A stretch of DNA of 64,000 nucleotides from Coprinopsis marcescibilis. Taxonomy: Eukaryota; Basidiomycota; Agaricomycetes; Agaricales; Psathyrellaceae. This document shows positions 1 through 12,003 of the stretch, one piece after another. Numbering within the stretch: the stretch's first letter is position 1; the number at the start of each line of letters is the position of its first letter. A program made the translations under genes and the position numbers. The stretch covers positions 62,001 through 126,000 of the forward strand of contig ML210158.1 in NCBI GenBank assembly GCA_004369085.1, in the 5' to 3' direction. The notes beneath the pieces were generated by a model that was given only the letters and a program-made list of their open reading frames with translations, searched no databases and was not told the DNA's origin.

Positions 1-6
1 ATTTAG

Positions 7-913
7 CCTTCTCAAAGTCTTCACTGTCTCGCTCCACGATGTTCGTGACGGCTTCGACAACAACTCGTCCGTTGCAAAGGAAATCTTCTGCGAAATGCGG
101 ACGGATGACGGAGAAATATTCTTCGACGTCCAGATTTCTGGGTCGACAATCGTTGCCGGACTGGCGACGTTGGCGCAGGATACCTCGAGCATGATACCTG
201 TTGCCTATCAGATTCTGTTGATAGATCTCAACACACATCGGCGCACTGTTGTCGGAATACCCTCGCAAGGACTCGAGCGAATCCGCCTGAAGCTCTATCG
301 CGACGTCCTATTCGTGATCGGTGTACAGAACACTGCTCTCCTTGTATCGACCCACCAATGGCCCCCTGATGCGGAAGTTGTTGCAAATGGCGAACAATTA
401 CCTTGGATGTCTAAATACCGGCTTGTGGTACCCGGACCCGACTTCGAATATCACCTCTCGGACGAAAACACGGCACTATGCGACCCCACACTAACGCTAT
501 TGGCATTGACAGACCACGCATCCTCATTCAGTGCCTACCCTCAACAAAAGATATCAGTTTTCAACATTGCCTTCAAATCAAACACAGTATCGGATGAGGA
601 GCGCCCTTTGAATCCATCGTACGTCTTTACTCCCGCCCGCGGGGCCTATCGTGCCTTTATATGTTTGGGGAAAACCGGGTATAGATTAGTTTGGCAAGAA
701 AACTGGGTTGGCGAGGACACGGAGATGGACGAATATCAGTTCATGAAGGCCAGTTTCAGTGAAAGCTCAGGCGTATATGCGGAACCCCTTTGGCCCAAGC
801 ATGCGGTGTTGCCCTTTCAACCTTCTGCATCTCGGTCCGCGTGCTTCGAAGAGGCTACTGGGAAGCTTTGTCTTGCTCTATGGACGGAGGAAGTATATGT
901 CGTACAATTCTAA
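7..913 (+). CDS. F-box-type protein, C-terminal part (5' truncated by window edge)
   Basis: Last exon of a gene that begins outside the window; it supplies the final 301 residues and stops at TAA 911-913. Bases 1-6 end in TTTAG, an intron 3' splice site, and the exon enters at phase 2 (C + CTT CTC AAA GTC TTC). This is the same place and phase as the last intron of the paralog just downstream. Both proteins share a block around KLYRDV, a WPP motif after a hydrophobic strand, and a GKTGxRxVW motif before the C-terminus. In agaricomycetes such beta-rich C-terminal halves usually follow an N-terminal F-box, as in the paralog. The F-box itself is not in view, so an SCF substrate-adaptor role is inferred from the neighbour. 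Confidence 0.75.
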
Positions 914-1012
914 TCCCGCTCTGTTTGCTCTTGGGTTACATTTTGGGCTTATCTTGTTAGACCATCTTTGTCTCTGATCAGTCGATACCTGTTGGCTTGA
1001 TTACCGTCTCCG

Positions 1013-2573
1013 ATGTTGTTGACACTTCCTCAGGATGTTATATTTTCCATCTACGAGCAGCTTGAGGCTCAAGATCTATTGCTCCTGCAACAGGTGCCGT
1101 ATTGTTTATCTGATGAGATTATCACGTTCAGTTAAGCCTGACCAATACGCTAGACATGCTCTGGTCTCTGTGCCCTTGCCAGAGCAGATCACATTTGGCG
1201 CAATCTCAAGTTCCCGTTCCCCGTTGACCTGCCCGACAACAGGGATGGTCTTACCGGACTTGAAATACAACACAGCGTTGTCCGGGCTTTGCGCCTTGAA
1301 GCAAACTGGTGTCAAAAAAAGTCCAGCATTTTGAATTTCAAAGTAATCCCAAAAGTGGGCAAAGTGCTCCATATGCAATTCGTTGGGCCATCGTTTCTCG
1401 TAGCTTTGTCCAGATGGCAAGCCAATCGCATCCTTCATCTCGAACTGTGGCATCTCCCTCGGTCGTACTCTTCACTCCCCGCGTCCCGAGTGAGCGTCAT
1501 CGAAGTACCGTTTTCGGACCAAACAGACTTGGATGCTTCGATTTCCGACCACCAGATCACTGTAGCCTTTACCACTTCAACCAACCAAAACGATGAAAGA
1601 ACTCCGTATGATCGTTCAACACAAAGTACCAGAATGCTAACTAATGCCAAGTAGCTTACTACAGGTTTTCAAGTTTGACTGTCGTCAGTTCTATGACGGA
1701 TATGACTACATTTTGCCAACCACACTTCCTGAAGAAATCTTCAATGGAAAGCCGGCTTTCCCGCGAGGAGTGTTCACTTCACCTATCGTACACAACAACA
1801 CAGTCATCGCCGTCCTGGAGAAGACGAATTCGAATCCCCTTCCCGTCAAGATATACAACCTTTTCGTTGTAAATGTGGCCACTGGCAACACTTCTTACGT
1901 TACCATCCCCAGACTAGGCCGACGATTTATGAAGGCGAAGCTGTACCGCGACGTGATGTACATCATCGGGATTCTTGAAGACGAGTCAATCCTTGTGACA
2001 GCACACCTGTGGCCTCCGCATCGTACTGATTCAGATGGTGAAGATCTCCCAGTAGCTGCGAAGCACCGGATTGGCCCATTCAACAACACCCCTTACGTGA
2101 GTTGCTACATCTCACAGGAACGAACCAACAACATCGATTCGCCCTTGACGATATTCTTGACTGGAGACGAGTACATGAATGACGAAGGAGCGTACCACAG
2201 TGTCAGGAGAAAGTGGTTCGGATTCAGCGTTCCAAAGAAATCCAACGAAACTGAGCGCGAAGGAGATATCCTTTCGCTCGAACCCTTCTGCGCGACGGAA
2301 ATGGACAATAGGACGACCCGGGTTTTTACCTGTATAGGAAAAACAGGCCGTAGGATGGTGTGGTCTGAGTTCTCTGATATTGGTAGCATATGTCGCCTCA
2401 TGAAAGGAGGTTTCGAGCCGGATTCTGGGGAGTTCTTTGCGGAGCCGTTCGCTGGGTTGCCGTTGAATTTGAATCCGGGTATTGCCAGGGGTTGCACTGC
2501 GATGTGTTTTGAAGAATGTAGCGGAAGAATTTGTTTTGCGTTGCCTGGAGATATGCTCCTCGTAGAACTATGA
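1013..2573 (+). CDS. F-box protein, tandem paralog of the upstream gene
   Basis: Three exons, 1013-1093, 1154-1605 and 1655-2573, encode 483 residues. The N-terminus reads LPQDVIFSIYEQLEAQDLLL, a clear F-box (Skp1-binding) sequence, continuing across a 60-bp intron with a cysteine and DHIWRNL. The second intron (49 bp) carries a good CTAAC branch site at 1637-1641. The rest is a long, probably beta-rich region shared with the preceding gene (KLYRDV, WPP, GKTGRRMVW). By family it would be a substrate adaptor of an SCF ubiquitin ligase; the substrate cannot be read from sequence. The start ATG is 99 bp after the upstream gene's stop, so this is a tight tandem pair. The two copies are well diverged, so the duplication is not recent. 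Confidence 0.85.
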
Positions 2574-2841
2574 TACGAAGCAATACACAGTGACTTCTTC
2601 CACCTCTCAACCAGTGGGCGGCCCGATGAGCCGACCGGTGACTCAAGTGGGCCACCGGATGGCATGGATGGGCCGGCCTGTCACAACAATTGAATCTTGA
2701 TCTCTTTGATTTCTACTTGGTTCATCTGACTCCGCTTTACACCACACACGACCCCCAAGCTTTTACGCGATAAACTCCAGACGGAAATCTTCCAGACGAC
2801 CCTTACGCGCTTACTGAACTTTCTCCGTAGCTGAGGAGTCG

Positions 2842-5800
2842 ATGGACCAGGAGATCGAACGAGTGGTTCAGGCGATCGCGATTGCATCTGACCCTCGTCA
2901 GACTGGCTTATATCAAGAGGCTTTGAATTACATCCAAAGTATCCAGGAGAATGCGAACGAAACCTGGAGGCTGGCATTGGAGATATTTGTGGCCGCGAAT
3001 GGAGACCAAGGACGGAAATATCCACCTCAAGCACGTTTCTGGGCTTTGAGGGTGCTGGAAGAGTTTCTGGAGGATAAGTGAGTCACTATCCATGGTTTTT
3101 GGCGGGTTGAAATTCCACATCTGCATGTTAGCTGGGCTTGATGCACTGGGCTGACGGCCTTTTCTCAGTGTGTCTCAATATTCAATTGACCCCAATTGAA
3201 AGTGCCTTAGGACTCTGCTGACTGCCGTGTAGGTTCGAGCCTCTCGATCCAGAGACATTCCAGACATTGCAGCAAGCTCTTATGACTTATGTCCAGTCTG
3301 AATACGTGCACGGGTCTGCAGAATCCAATGCCATATGTGAGTTTTTGATGTGACATTGTCTCTTTGTGCCTTCCTAACGTTGGCGTAGTCATTCGGAACA
3401 AGTTCTCGCATACATTGACTCTGCTATTCCTCTGCACCTATATTGATCAATGGCCATCGTTCTTCACCGATCTTTTCACCCTCATCCAACCATCCTCCCA
3501 ATCTGCAGCAACTGGCCTTAACCGACACATCTCTCTTCTATTTTTCCATTTGGTGCTGGAAATCTCAGGAGAGGTGGCAGATCAAATGATCAAGTCTGCA
3601 CGTTCCTGGTCAGCGGTTCGCCATGCTCGGGATAGTCGAGTCAGGGATGCAGTTCGAGACCGGGACGCTGCAAGAATCAACGAGGCCGTTTTGACGATTG
3701 TGGCAGCAAATTCGGACCGAATGAATCTTCTGCAAGAAGGAAATAACCCCAAGGAGCTCTCAGAGGCAGTTGAGATTGTGGATTGGGGCATTAGAACATT
3801 TGGATCTTACGTCGGTATGTGTAAACCCGTACTCGAACTCATAACCTGAAGCTTATGCATGATGTTACGAAGGTTGGATCGACATTAACTTAACGGTTAC
3901 TCCGACAACAGTCCCTTTGCTGTTCAAACTGCTTGCAGATTCTTCCTTGCCTATCCGACTGGCTACCTCTGTCGCCCTCCTTCGAATCGTGTCCAAAGGG
4001 TTAAAAGAACCACGAGATAAACTTCAGCTCCTCAAAGTCCTCGCGTTGGGACAAGTACTTACTGCATTGGAAGGGAAGACCTCCAAAGAGCACGAAGAGC
4101 GGGGCGAGGCGGTCGATGAAGGCGAAGAGTCATATCGCGAAGCTTTGGGGAAGCTGTTGAATGTATACGGCTCAGAGTTGTCGAAGCTCTGCGAAGTGGG
4201 CCCTCCTCGTCTTTTCTGACTATTTCCCTCCACTGACATGTACACAGGATCAAACGCCGGACGATGTTCGAGATGAGGCGTCGGCCCTGATTGTTGAAAT
4301 CCAGCCCGTAACACTCCGCTTCTTGGCTGACGACTATGATGACACCGCGTCAACTGTGTTCCCTCTGCTGCAAGCCATTCTTTCCAGTGTATGTTGGGAA
4401 TATCTTACAGTTTAATCAGGCTACTCATTCTTCTTTTCCAGTATAAACGGAGTCGCAAAGTGGCCCCCGGTCCAATCGACGACCAGAAACGGTCCTTTTT
4501 AAATGCGTTACTGCAAGTCATTTTAAAGAAGCTGAAATGGGATGTGGAGGCTACCCCGGACGACATAGACGATGACGATAATGCTGAGTTTGAGAAAATG
4601 AGAAAGGCATGTCCACACTCACCTTTATTTACATGCCTGCATCGTCCTAACCTAGTACCAGGAACTACGAACGTTCATGGATTCGATTCTCACCATCGAC
4701 CAGGACCTGGTGACTGGTGAAATTAGCAAACTAGCTCATCAAACATTCACTTCATATCGCAATGGAGTCAGTGTCGAGTGGAACGATGCTGAGATGGCCG
4801 TATACATGGTGTACATCTTTGGAGAAATCAACAAAAGTAAGAGTCATTCCTCTTTGATTGTACCTTACCTGACTTTCTCTCGAGGCGGCGGGAAAGGTCG
4901 GGCTGCTTTCTGCTTCGCTCCGGCTGTTGTAGACAAAGACACGCGGAAAGGTACCGATTATTCGCAGTATCCCCTAACTAGCCACGGAGAAATGTTGCTC
5001 GCGCTTGTCCAGTCGGGGATCGCGTCATTCCCAAACCGAGCCGTCTCGCTACAGTTTTTTGAAACCGTGGCCCGTTATGGCGACTTTTTCAAGGTTCGAA
5101 AAGAGTGCATCTTGCCCACTCTGGAGTCCATGATCGACAAGCGGTATGTCTTTCGGCTCGATTGTGCGTTCACACTTGTCCTCAATTTGTTTTCAGTGGC
5201 CTCCACAATGACCTGCAGCAATATCGCACGCGACTTTACTATCTTTTCTACAAGTTTATCAGGGAACTCAGAGCCGAGATTCCTAGCCAAGTGGCGATCA
5301 CTATTATCAACAGTCTACCCGACCTGCTCGACATCGCCGTCGAGATATCAGAACCAGACGAACCTGAAGCTGACCCGCTCACAGAAGCAATCAAGAGCTC
5401 CATCTTCGAGTCGCAACTTTACTTGTTCGAGACCATCGGGGTCCTGACTTCAACATTGTCAAAAGACCCAGAACAACAAGCATACTTGCTGTCGTCCATA
5501 GTCAAGCCTTTTATGGACCAACTATCTGTCAACCTGCAACTCTTCCGGGCAGGGAGTCAAGATTTAGTTCCCATCGTCAAGGTGCACCATATTGTCATGG
5601 CGTTGGGCAACATCTCGAAAGGATTTCCCGATCATCCTGTCAGTGCGAAGGAAAGCTACATGCAACCTGCGTTCAAGGTGTTCTCGGAAATCTCACAAGC
5701 AATCCTTGTGTGCCTAGAAGCAATGAACATATTCAAACCTATTAGAGACGCAGTACGTTTCTATCCCTGCACATCAGATGTAGATTGACCTACCGATCAT

Positions 5801-6788
5801 CGCATAGGCTCGTTTTGCATTTGCCAGAATATTGGCGACTGCAGGTCCTAGCGTTACTGGTAGTATCTTACCGTTAATGAACCACCTACTGGCGCATTTC
5901 GAGCCCTCCGAGTTGGTCGACTTTATGAATTTCATTGGACTTTTGATCCATAAACTACAGGTGGGGTTCTTTTCAAATTCAGACTCAGTTTTTATTCATG
6001 GTCTCAACAGAAAGATATGTTCGACGTCCTAGACAAACTCATTGGACCGCTGCACGCACACATCATGACCATCCTCTCACAAGCAGCATCGGGAACAGAT
6101 GAACTACGGGCCCACCTGGAAACCAAGAAAGCTTACCTTAATCTACTTAATGCGGTCGTTAATTCTCGACTAGAGGGAATTTTTACTTCAGAACGTGCGT
6201 CTGCATATATTCAACAATGTCTCGCGATCTTACCATTTTCCGCTTCTCAGGAAACTCCGGGTCGTTTGAGGCATTGCTTGGAAGTATGCTGAGGCTATTG
6301 GAAGACGTCTCAGATCCGCCTAGCCAGAAGGCATCTTTGGCCTTCTTCAGTCGTTGTGTGACCGTCTGGGGTCAGCCTCCTGGATCTCCAACAACAGCTG
6401 AAACGCCAGGAAGTTTGCCGGGCTTTGATAGATTCATTTACGAGCAACTGGTCCCAACAGCTTTCAACGTTCTTTCATTGCCCAATTTCAACCCTAAAGA
6501 TGGCCAGATGATGGTGGTAAGCCGCTCTCTTGCATGGTTGGTACCTCCTTGGTGGCTGACATGCCTCGATTTTCTCAGGTCGTTCATGAGGTCGCAAACC
6601 TTCTTCAAACTGTCTGCAAAACAAGAGGCGCGGAAGCGTACACCTACTTTTTGTCCGCTTTCCTCCCGTCTAAAGGTTGGCCTACCGACACCGCTATGGA
6701 CTTCACGACAAAATTACGAGACTACGATGGCAAGGCGTTCCGGAAATATTTCACAGATCTCATTCGAGCTTCACGAACATCGTCGTAG
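2842..6788 (+). CDS. LOS1: exportin-T (tRNA exportin, importin-beta family)
   Basis: Thirteen exons: 2842-3077, 3233-3336, 3389-3814, 3912-4195, 4248-4388, 4442-4606, 4662-4836, 4885-5143, 5197-5752, 5808-5960, 6011-6194, 6251-6516, 6579-6788. They encode 1052 residues, the usual size for fungal Los1/XPOT. The N-terminus (MDQEIERVVQAI, then a helix pair ending in RFWALRVLEEFLEDK) and the following Xpo1-like segment (TLLFLCTYIDQWPSFFTDL) match the family, and helical repeats continue to the end. Known role: RanGTP-dependent export of tRNA from nucleus to cytoplasm. All junctions are GT-AG except intron 6 (4607-4661), which is GC-AG (AAAG|GCATGT); using the nearby GT instead puts the next exon out of frame. 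The gene converges on the BTB gene 148 bp away. Exon boundaries are confident; function is by family resemblance. Confidence 0.9.
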
Positions 6789-6935
6789 ATCGTTTGTACG
6801 ACTCTTCTGGTTTTTATCATATTTTACTTTATACATTTTCATTGCTTTCTGGCATAATTTATACATCTTGATCGGTTTTATCCGAATTTCGGAAGGGTAA
6901 GACCCATCATGGTTGACCGACGACAGATGGATGCA

Positions 6936-8271
6936 TTACCCCACTCTCCCACCACTAATCTCATCTCGCTTTTCATCTTGGCCATTTTGTACCTTCTCTG
7001 TTCTATCTTCCTGATCCTGCTCGCTGGGCACTTTGCAAAGTACTTGCTCAAACCGTTTGAAGATCTCCTCTTCAATCTTAGACCTTCTTCCTACCACATT
7101 CAACTTCTCCTCGCGTACAGAATTATCGGCAGGTTGCTTGTATTTTTTCTTGATAAATTTGATCCTCCTTGAATTCTCGTCCCTCAGGCGTTCTTTCTGC
7201 TTTTGTAAGCCTTGTAAAACGGAAGCTTCAATGTCCGTTATGAGTTTTGTATCTTCTTGAAGATCATTATTGCCTTGCTTTGTCGCGGTTGACCCATCCA
7301 CATTGCTTGGGTTTTGCTCGTCTTCCCCCCCTGTACTCTGTGATTGTGCTTCTGCAACCAGTCCTTTGCCAGCGACGGGTATCAGCTGTGTCGCATATGC
7401 CTCCTGCGGCAATTTTTCTTCATTTTGGGCATACCTCCTTGAAGCTTCTTCTTCGTTACCGTTACCCATCAAGTACTGCTTCTCTTCCCTCCAGAGGGTC
7501 TCCAACTCTACTGAGAATGTCTCTCTAACCTCAGTCTCGAGCGGCTGCACCTCCTTCCCACTCGAACATGCATTTGATCGCATCCGCTTCACTATGATGG
7601 CATACAGCTGCACGGCGGTACTCCTGTCCTCGTCTATGAGCGCAGCCTCGTCTACGGTGATGATCTGAGGTCTTTCAACCAATTCGACGTAGGCAGACAC
7701 AAGCCAGGACGGGATTTTGTTGGACCTCGCGAGCTGGATGCGTTCGAACGGAGTGAGGGCCTCTCGGCATTCTGACGACAGGCGATCGATTGCCTGCTTT
7801 CGTAGCTCGTTGAAGGACCAGAGGGTGGAAAGTTTCAGGACGGCGACCCACCCATCCTTGGATAGGTCCACGCTCCCATTTCGAGCCCTGGTTTACGATT
7901 TGGCCTGATGGTCAATGGGTGTCGGCGGAAGGTTCTCAGTTTTACAGCTTACCGTGGGTACAACGCTTTGAGAAAATTCAGGAAGTCCGAAAGTGCAATG
8001 TCAAGAGGAATGGGTGTCAGATAGCTCTGAGAGCCGTCGCGAGTACATTGAGTGAGATATTTCTCGGTGAAAATGTCCGAGTTCTCGACAAAGCGATACA
8101 CTGGGACTCGAATAAGAGTGCTTTCGACCTTTACACGTCAATGTAAATGAATAGCCCGTCAATCATGGAATCAAGACGCTATGGACCTACAGAAAACTCT
8201 ACAAACTCCCAGCAATAGTCTCGATCCGGTACCAGGGGTGCCGAGGAAGGAGGATCAATCAGTTGAATCAT
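6936..8271 (-). CDS. BTB/POZ domain protein (agaricomycete type)
   Basis: Three exons on the minus strand, 8271-8191, 8128-7953 and 7887-6936, give 402 residues. The N-terminal third is a BTB fold: after the first intron it reads ESTLIRVPVYRFVENSDIF, then T-rich PIPLDIALSDFLNFLKALYP. The C-terminal extension begins GWVAVLKLSTLWSF and continues through an LR..AIDRL helix and an LARSNKIPSWLVSAY helix, the arrangement commonly following BTB in basidiomycete paralogs. The last 80 residues are charged and probably coiled coil (QKQKERLRDENSRRIKF). BTB proteins often act as dimeric adaptors for cullin-3 ligases or in transcription; no partner can be inferred here. The ATG was chosen because it opens the BTB frame and splices in phase; no upstream in-frame ATG was needed. 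Confidence 0.82.
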
Positions 8272-10211
8272 GATGGGCGCTTAAATCTTGGTAGACGAAC
8301 GACTGGAGAGGGAGATGACGGCGGGGGCAGCGGCTGTTTGGGGTAATTCGTTTGGGGGCCTCGTTGAGAACGGAGTATGTCGGAGTTTGCTTGAAAGTTG
8401 CACGCTGGCAGGAACGTGCTCTTCGACACGGGCTGGAACGCTTTTCTAATATCAGAAGGTTGCTTGCCCTTGCCAATTGCACATGAGTGGACACAAACTG
8501 AATTAATGTTGAATTAAAGCCAATAAACATGCTAGAAAACCTTTCGTTTTCCCCTTTTTTCATTTCTTGCCGAAGGCGTCTTGAAAGCGCTAGTACACAG
8601 GCGCTAGTCCATGACCCTCCCCACCTTGCTGCCCCACTGGATTAACACCGGAACACCGTTGTGTCTAGTGGAGAATGTGTAAAGCCAAATTATCAGCTCG
8701 CCCCCTTTGCTCCTGCCTGCCTATATATGTGGAAACGCTTTTGTTCTATGTTCGAGCAATGAGAAGCCTCATGACTTCCGGACTAGAGCAGCTTTACCTT
8801 TACTCGGACTTGATCTAACCTTTTGACTTTAAGGAGCGTTTAAGGAGTACCTGCCTCGTCTTACTTTTGGTATGCGGCGTAAGTTTCCGATGTGATGATA
8901 ATAATATTCCCCGTGGCCAGCCCGCAAGAAGCTTCACGGCGCTTGTAAATGACGCTGCCGTATTAACTTATCCCCCACACCTTATTCTGGATAAATCACT
9001 GGAAGACCTCCCGAAAGGCCCTTTGAAAGCGCTTCAGGTCAAACAGTGCTCCGAGGCCGCCTCTCTTGATGATGCAGTTCTCAATTGCTGGCAGCCTGGC
9101 ACCAGATCTTGATTGGGCGAGCAAGGGGGGAACCGCTCGAGTGCGTTTATTAGTATGATCATCACGGGTGACTCGCCAACGCATGCAGCTTCATATAGTT
9201 TTAGGAATTAGGTGGTATCAGAGTTAGCTGTTGGCAAGAAAAGAGTCAATCCAGAGAGCTGCGCTATCACGCAAACAAACGAGCGGAACGAGGGTGGCAC
9301 ATTGGAACGTTTCATCACGGGCATGTCGGGCTTGGCAAAGTCGATACAGATGTTGTTCATTGGAAACGTCTAGGGAACTGTCGGTCTGGCAAAAAAAAAG
9401 GAGCGGGAAGAGATATGTCGTAAGCAGCCAATCGTGACCAGCGAATGTCACCCATGAGAATGGAATTTGAGGCCGTCTCAGTGCCGTCGAAGCGGTGAAA
9501 TGCAGTAGCCACAACATAGTTGTTGTTAATCTAATTTGATTACATATCGATTCACCAGCTCATGGATCTGTAGCGGAGCGAGCGCCGTCACTCTAGCGTC
9601 GCATACTAACCACTGGCAGCGATAGCCTGCGATACAGTCGGGGGGCCCGGCGAGCCGCGACTTCCTCCTGGCAAGTGTGGGCGGTGCTTCGAAGATCAAT
9701 GCACTGGGTGCGCATGTCCTTACATCGGAGGACCGGGATCTGTGATGATGGAATCCCATACCGTTTCATGACCATTTTAGCGCCACCTAGACCCAATGAA
9801 CTGCATGGCCACCTCCAGCGACCAATCGAAGCAATTACAGCTGGAAAATAGAAACGCATTTCCTGAGCTAACTGGCAACAAGAGGCTCCTGGTTGGCAGG
9901 GTTGAAATAAAAACAAAAGTCTTGCCTTGAGTGCTCAATCACGGAGCGTCTGATAAATTTCCATCACCCCACGCCGATTAGGCCTGATGGTCGTCGACAG
10001 CCCATTGATGCTGAGAACGGGAAAAACGAGCCATAAGTCTAAATCAGGAACCGACCTTTGCGGACTGGCACCGTGCTACCGTGGTGCCAAGGTTGGAACG
10101 CTCTGATTTGTTGTCAGAGCGCAGTCGCTCAAACCCTCTTTCCGTCAGCGACGAGTAGATGAGCAGAGTGGGTTGTGCGCCGCCCCTGTGTTATCTGCAC
10201 TCATTTTGAGA
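8272..10211. other. gene-free interval with one retroelement-like site
   Basis: About 1.9 kb lies between the divergent BTB and membrane-protein genes. I see no open frame with a recognisable product. There is a TATA-like run (CTATATATG) near 8730 and a primer-binding-like 11-mer at 9213-9223, consistent with a decayed LTR element, but neither LTR boundaries nor gag/pol frames are visible. The remainder probably holds the promoters of the flanking genes. Confidence 0.4.
9213..9223 (+). repeat. possible LTR-retrotransposon primer-binding site relic
   Basis: TGGTATCAGAG is identical to the primer-binding site complementary to the 3' end of initiator tRNA-Met in many copia elements, best known from plants. 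A TATA-like stretch lies about 480 bp upstream, as expected in an LTR. No flanking TG...CA ends or coding remains were found, so this may be chance. Confidence 0.2.
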
Positions 10212-11712
10212 ATGAACGGACTGGGATATCTCCTTGCTTGGTGAGTCTTCTTCTCTAAACTTTACAGAAGCTCTGGATATTTGGTGGGCGCGTATCGTCA
10301 GGCTTTCGTTTCTGGAGGATATAATCATTCATAGCAGCTCTTGCAATACTCACTGATAAATAACAATCTTTTCCAGGCACCTGCTAGCATGCATCGCTCC
10401 TCTTGTCAATGCCCTCCGAATAACGGCAGTCAAGTTTAATGGCACTGACCGACCAACACCTCGCACAATTATCCATTTTGAAACCCAGGGCACGGCAACG
10501 GCCAGTGACCCAATTCATGTCGACATATTCTTGCGGAACACTGGAACCCAGAGACAAGACCTAGCTGTTCCACAATGGACGATAAAAGGTACTCCCAATG
10601 CAGGCTTTCCAATCCCAGATCAAATCGAACCTGGGTATGTGTTTCGTCGGTTTCCTAAGCTAACCCTCATCTCATTCAAAATGCAGGGCAAGTTATGTCC
10701 TTCGAATGACAGATTCAAAGTACGTGAACTTGGGATTGGCTTTGAATAATTATTGACATACCTTTAGTACACAAGTGGTCGTGGCGGACTCAGTGGTTTT
10801 TGAGATATTCCCCATTGGAACACCACCGAGTCCTGAGTATGAGCAGCAACAGAAGTAAGCCCGATGTACAGCGATGAATCGTGAGCGTGTCACTTACCAG
10901 CTTCAATCCACAGCACGCCGGCACCAGAAGCCCCTACTGAGCCGTCAGTACCTCTTGGACCGATCATTGGCGGAGTCGTCGGAGGAGTTGCCATCATCGT
11001 CATATTCTTCGTTTTGCTATGGTTCCTGCTACGAAAACCGAAGAAACGCCAGCAGAATTCGCGTTCACCTCCGAACCCCGACCCACAGGCACCTCACCCA
11101 AACCCCGCATCCGCAGTTGGCCCCGACGGAAAACCCTTAATCTCGCCGTTCATTATACCATCAAGCACAGGAGGCAACACCAAAGATTCGCATTACGGCT
11201 CCCATATTGAAGCGTACCCGCTCACCTCGCCCACCTCGCAGTCTAGTGGCTTCAGCGCCAGGGAAGAGAAAGCAAGGCTCGCGGCTCAATCTGCCCGCGA
11301 ATCGCGCCACAGGACAACAACCAGCGGTCACAGTGCACAAAACTCGCTCGCTCATGCCAGTCACGATGGGAGTGGGGCCAGCGACCCGTTGCTGTCGAGA
11401 CCTCAATATCCTCCTTCGGTGGGAGGGGATTCGAAGCGCTCGTTGCATAGTGCACAGAGGGCTGACCAACTGCGGCGTGAGAGAGAGAGAATTGATCGGG
11501 AGATCGCAGACTTGGAGAGCCAGTCTGTGTTTAGTGGAACGGGTTCGTCGAACAGTAGAAACAGGCCTGTGAGCGAGGATGTAATGGGTCAGATTGCCGC
11601 GCTACGAGAGCAAGTTGCTAGGATGGAGAATCGTGGGTATACCCAAATGGACGAGCCGCCACCAGAATATGTCCCTTCCTCATCACCGCTTCCCAAGCCT
11701 GGTAAATCATAG
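10212..11712 (+). CDS. single-pass type I membrane protein of unknown function
   Basis: Five exons, 10212-10240, 10377-10634, 10687-10719, 10768-10854 and 10914-11712, encode 401 residues. The first 22 residues form a signal peptide (MNGLGYLLAWHLLACIAPLV, cut near NA). A short extracellular domain follows, rich in T, V and P and ending in a proline linker. A transmembrane helix at about residues 148-170 (IIGGVVGGVAIIVIFFVLLW) is followed by the stop-transfer LLRKPKKR. The cytoplasmic tail is long, Ser/Pro-rich, and contains a charged helix (RERERIDREIADLE) and a PPPEY motif that could bind WW domains. I do not recognise the family; many agaricomycete genomes hold proteins with this plan, sometimes compared with wall-stress sensors, but I see no Cys-rich WSC domain. 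Start choice is supported by the signal peptide. Confidence 0.8.
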
Positions 11713-12003
11713 CGGCTTGTCATTCTATCTTTGATTTTCAGTATCAACCTATATCACTTGTTGCCATAGACCACTATCTTTCTATAAATTAACATTCATT
11801 AAACGTTCGACAGGATCGGCTACGTCACCACCACCAACAGATACCACAATCTCATTCTCTGTCCCATAGTTTGTTTATACTACGTGCTCCCGGGGTGTTA
11901 TACTGTAATTAAAGCTTGGACTCTACTTTTGACTCTTCTGATACTTTTACAACACTGTTATGTATCTTTTGTTAGCAACAGAACGCAATGTGATGGCTGC
12001 AAC

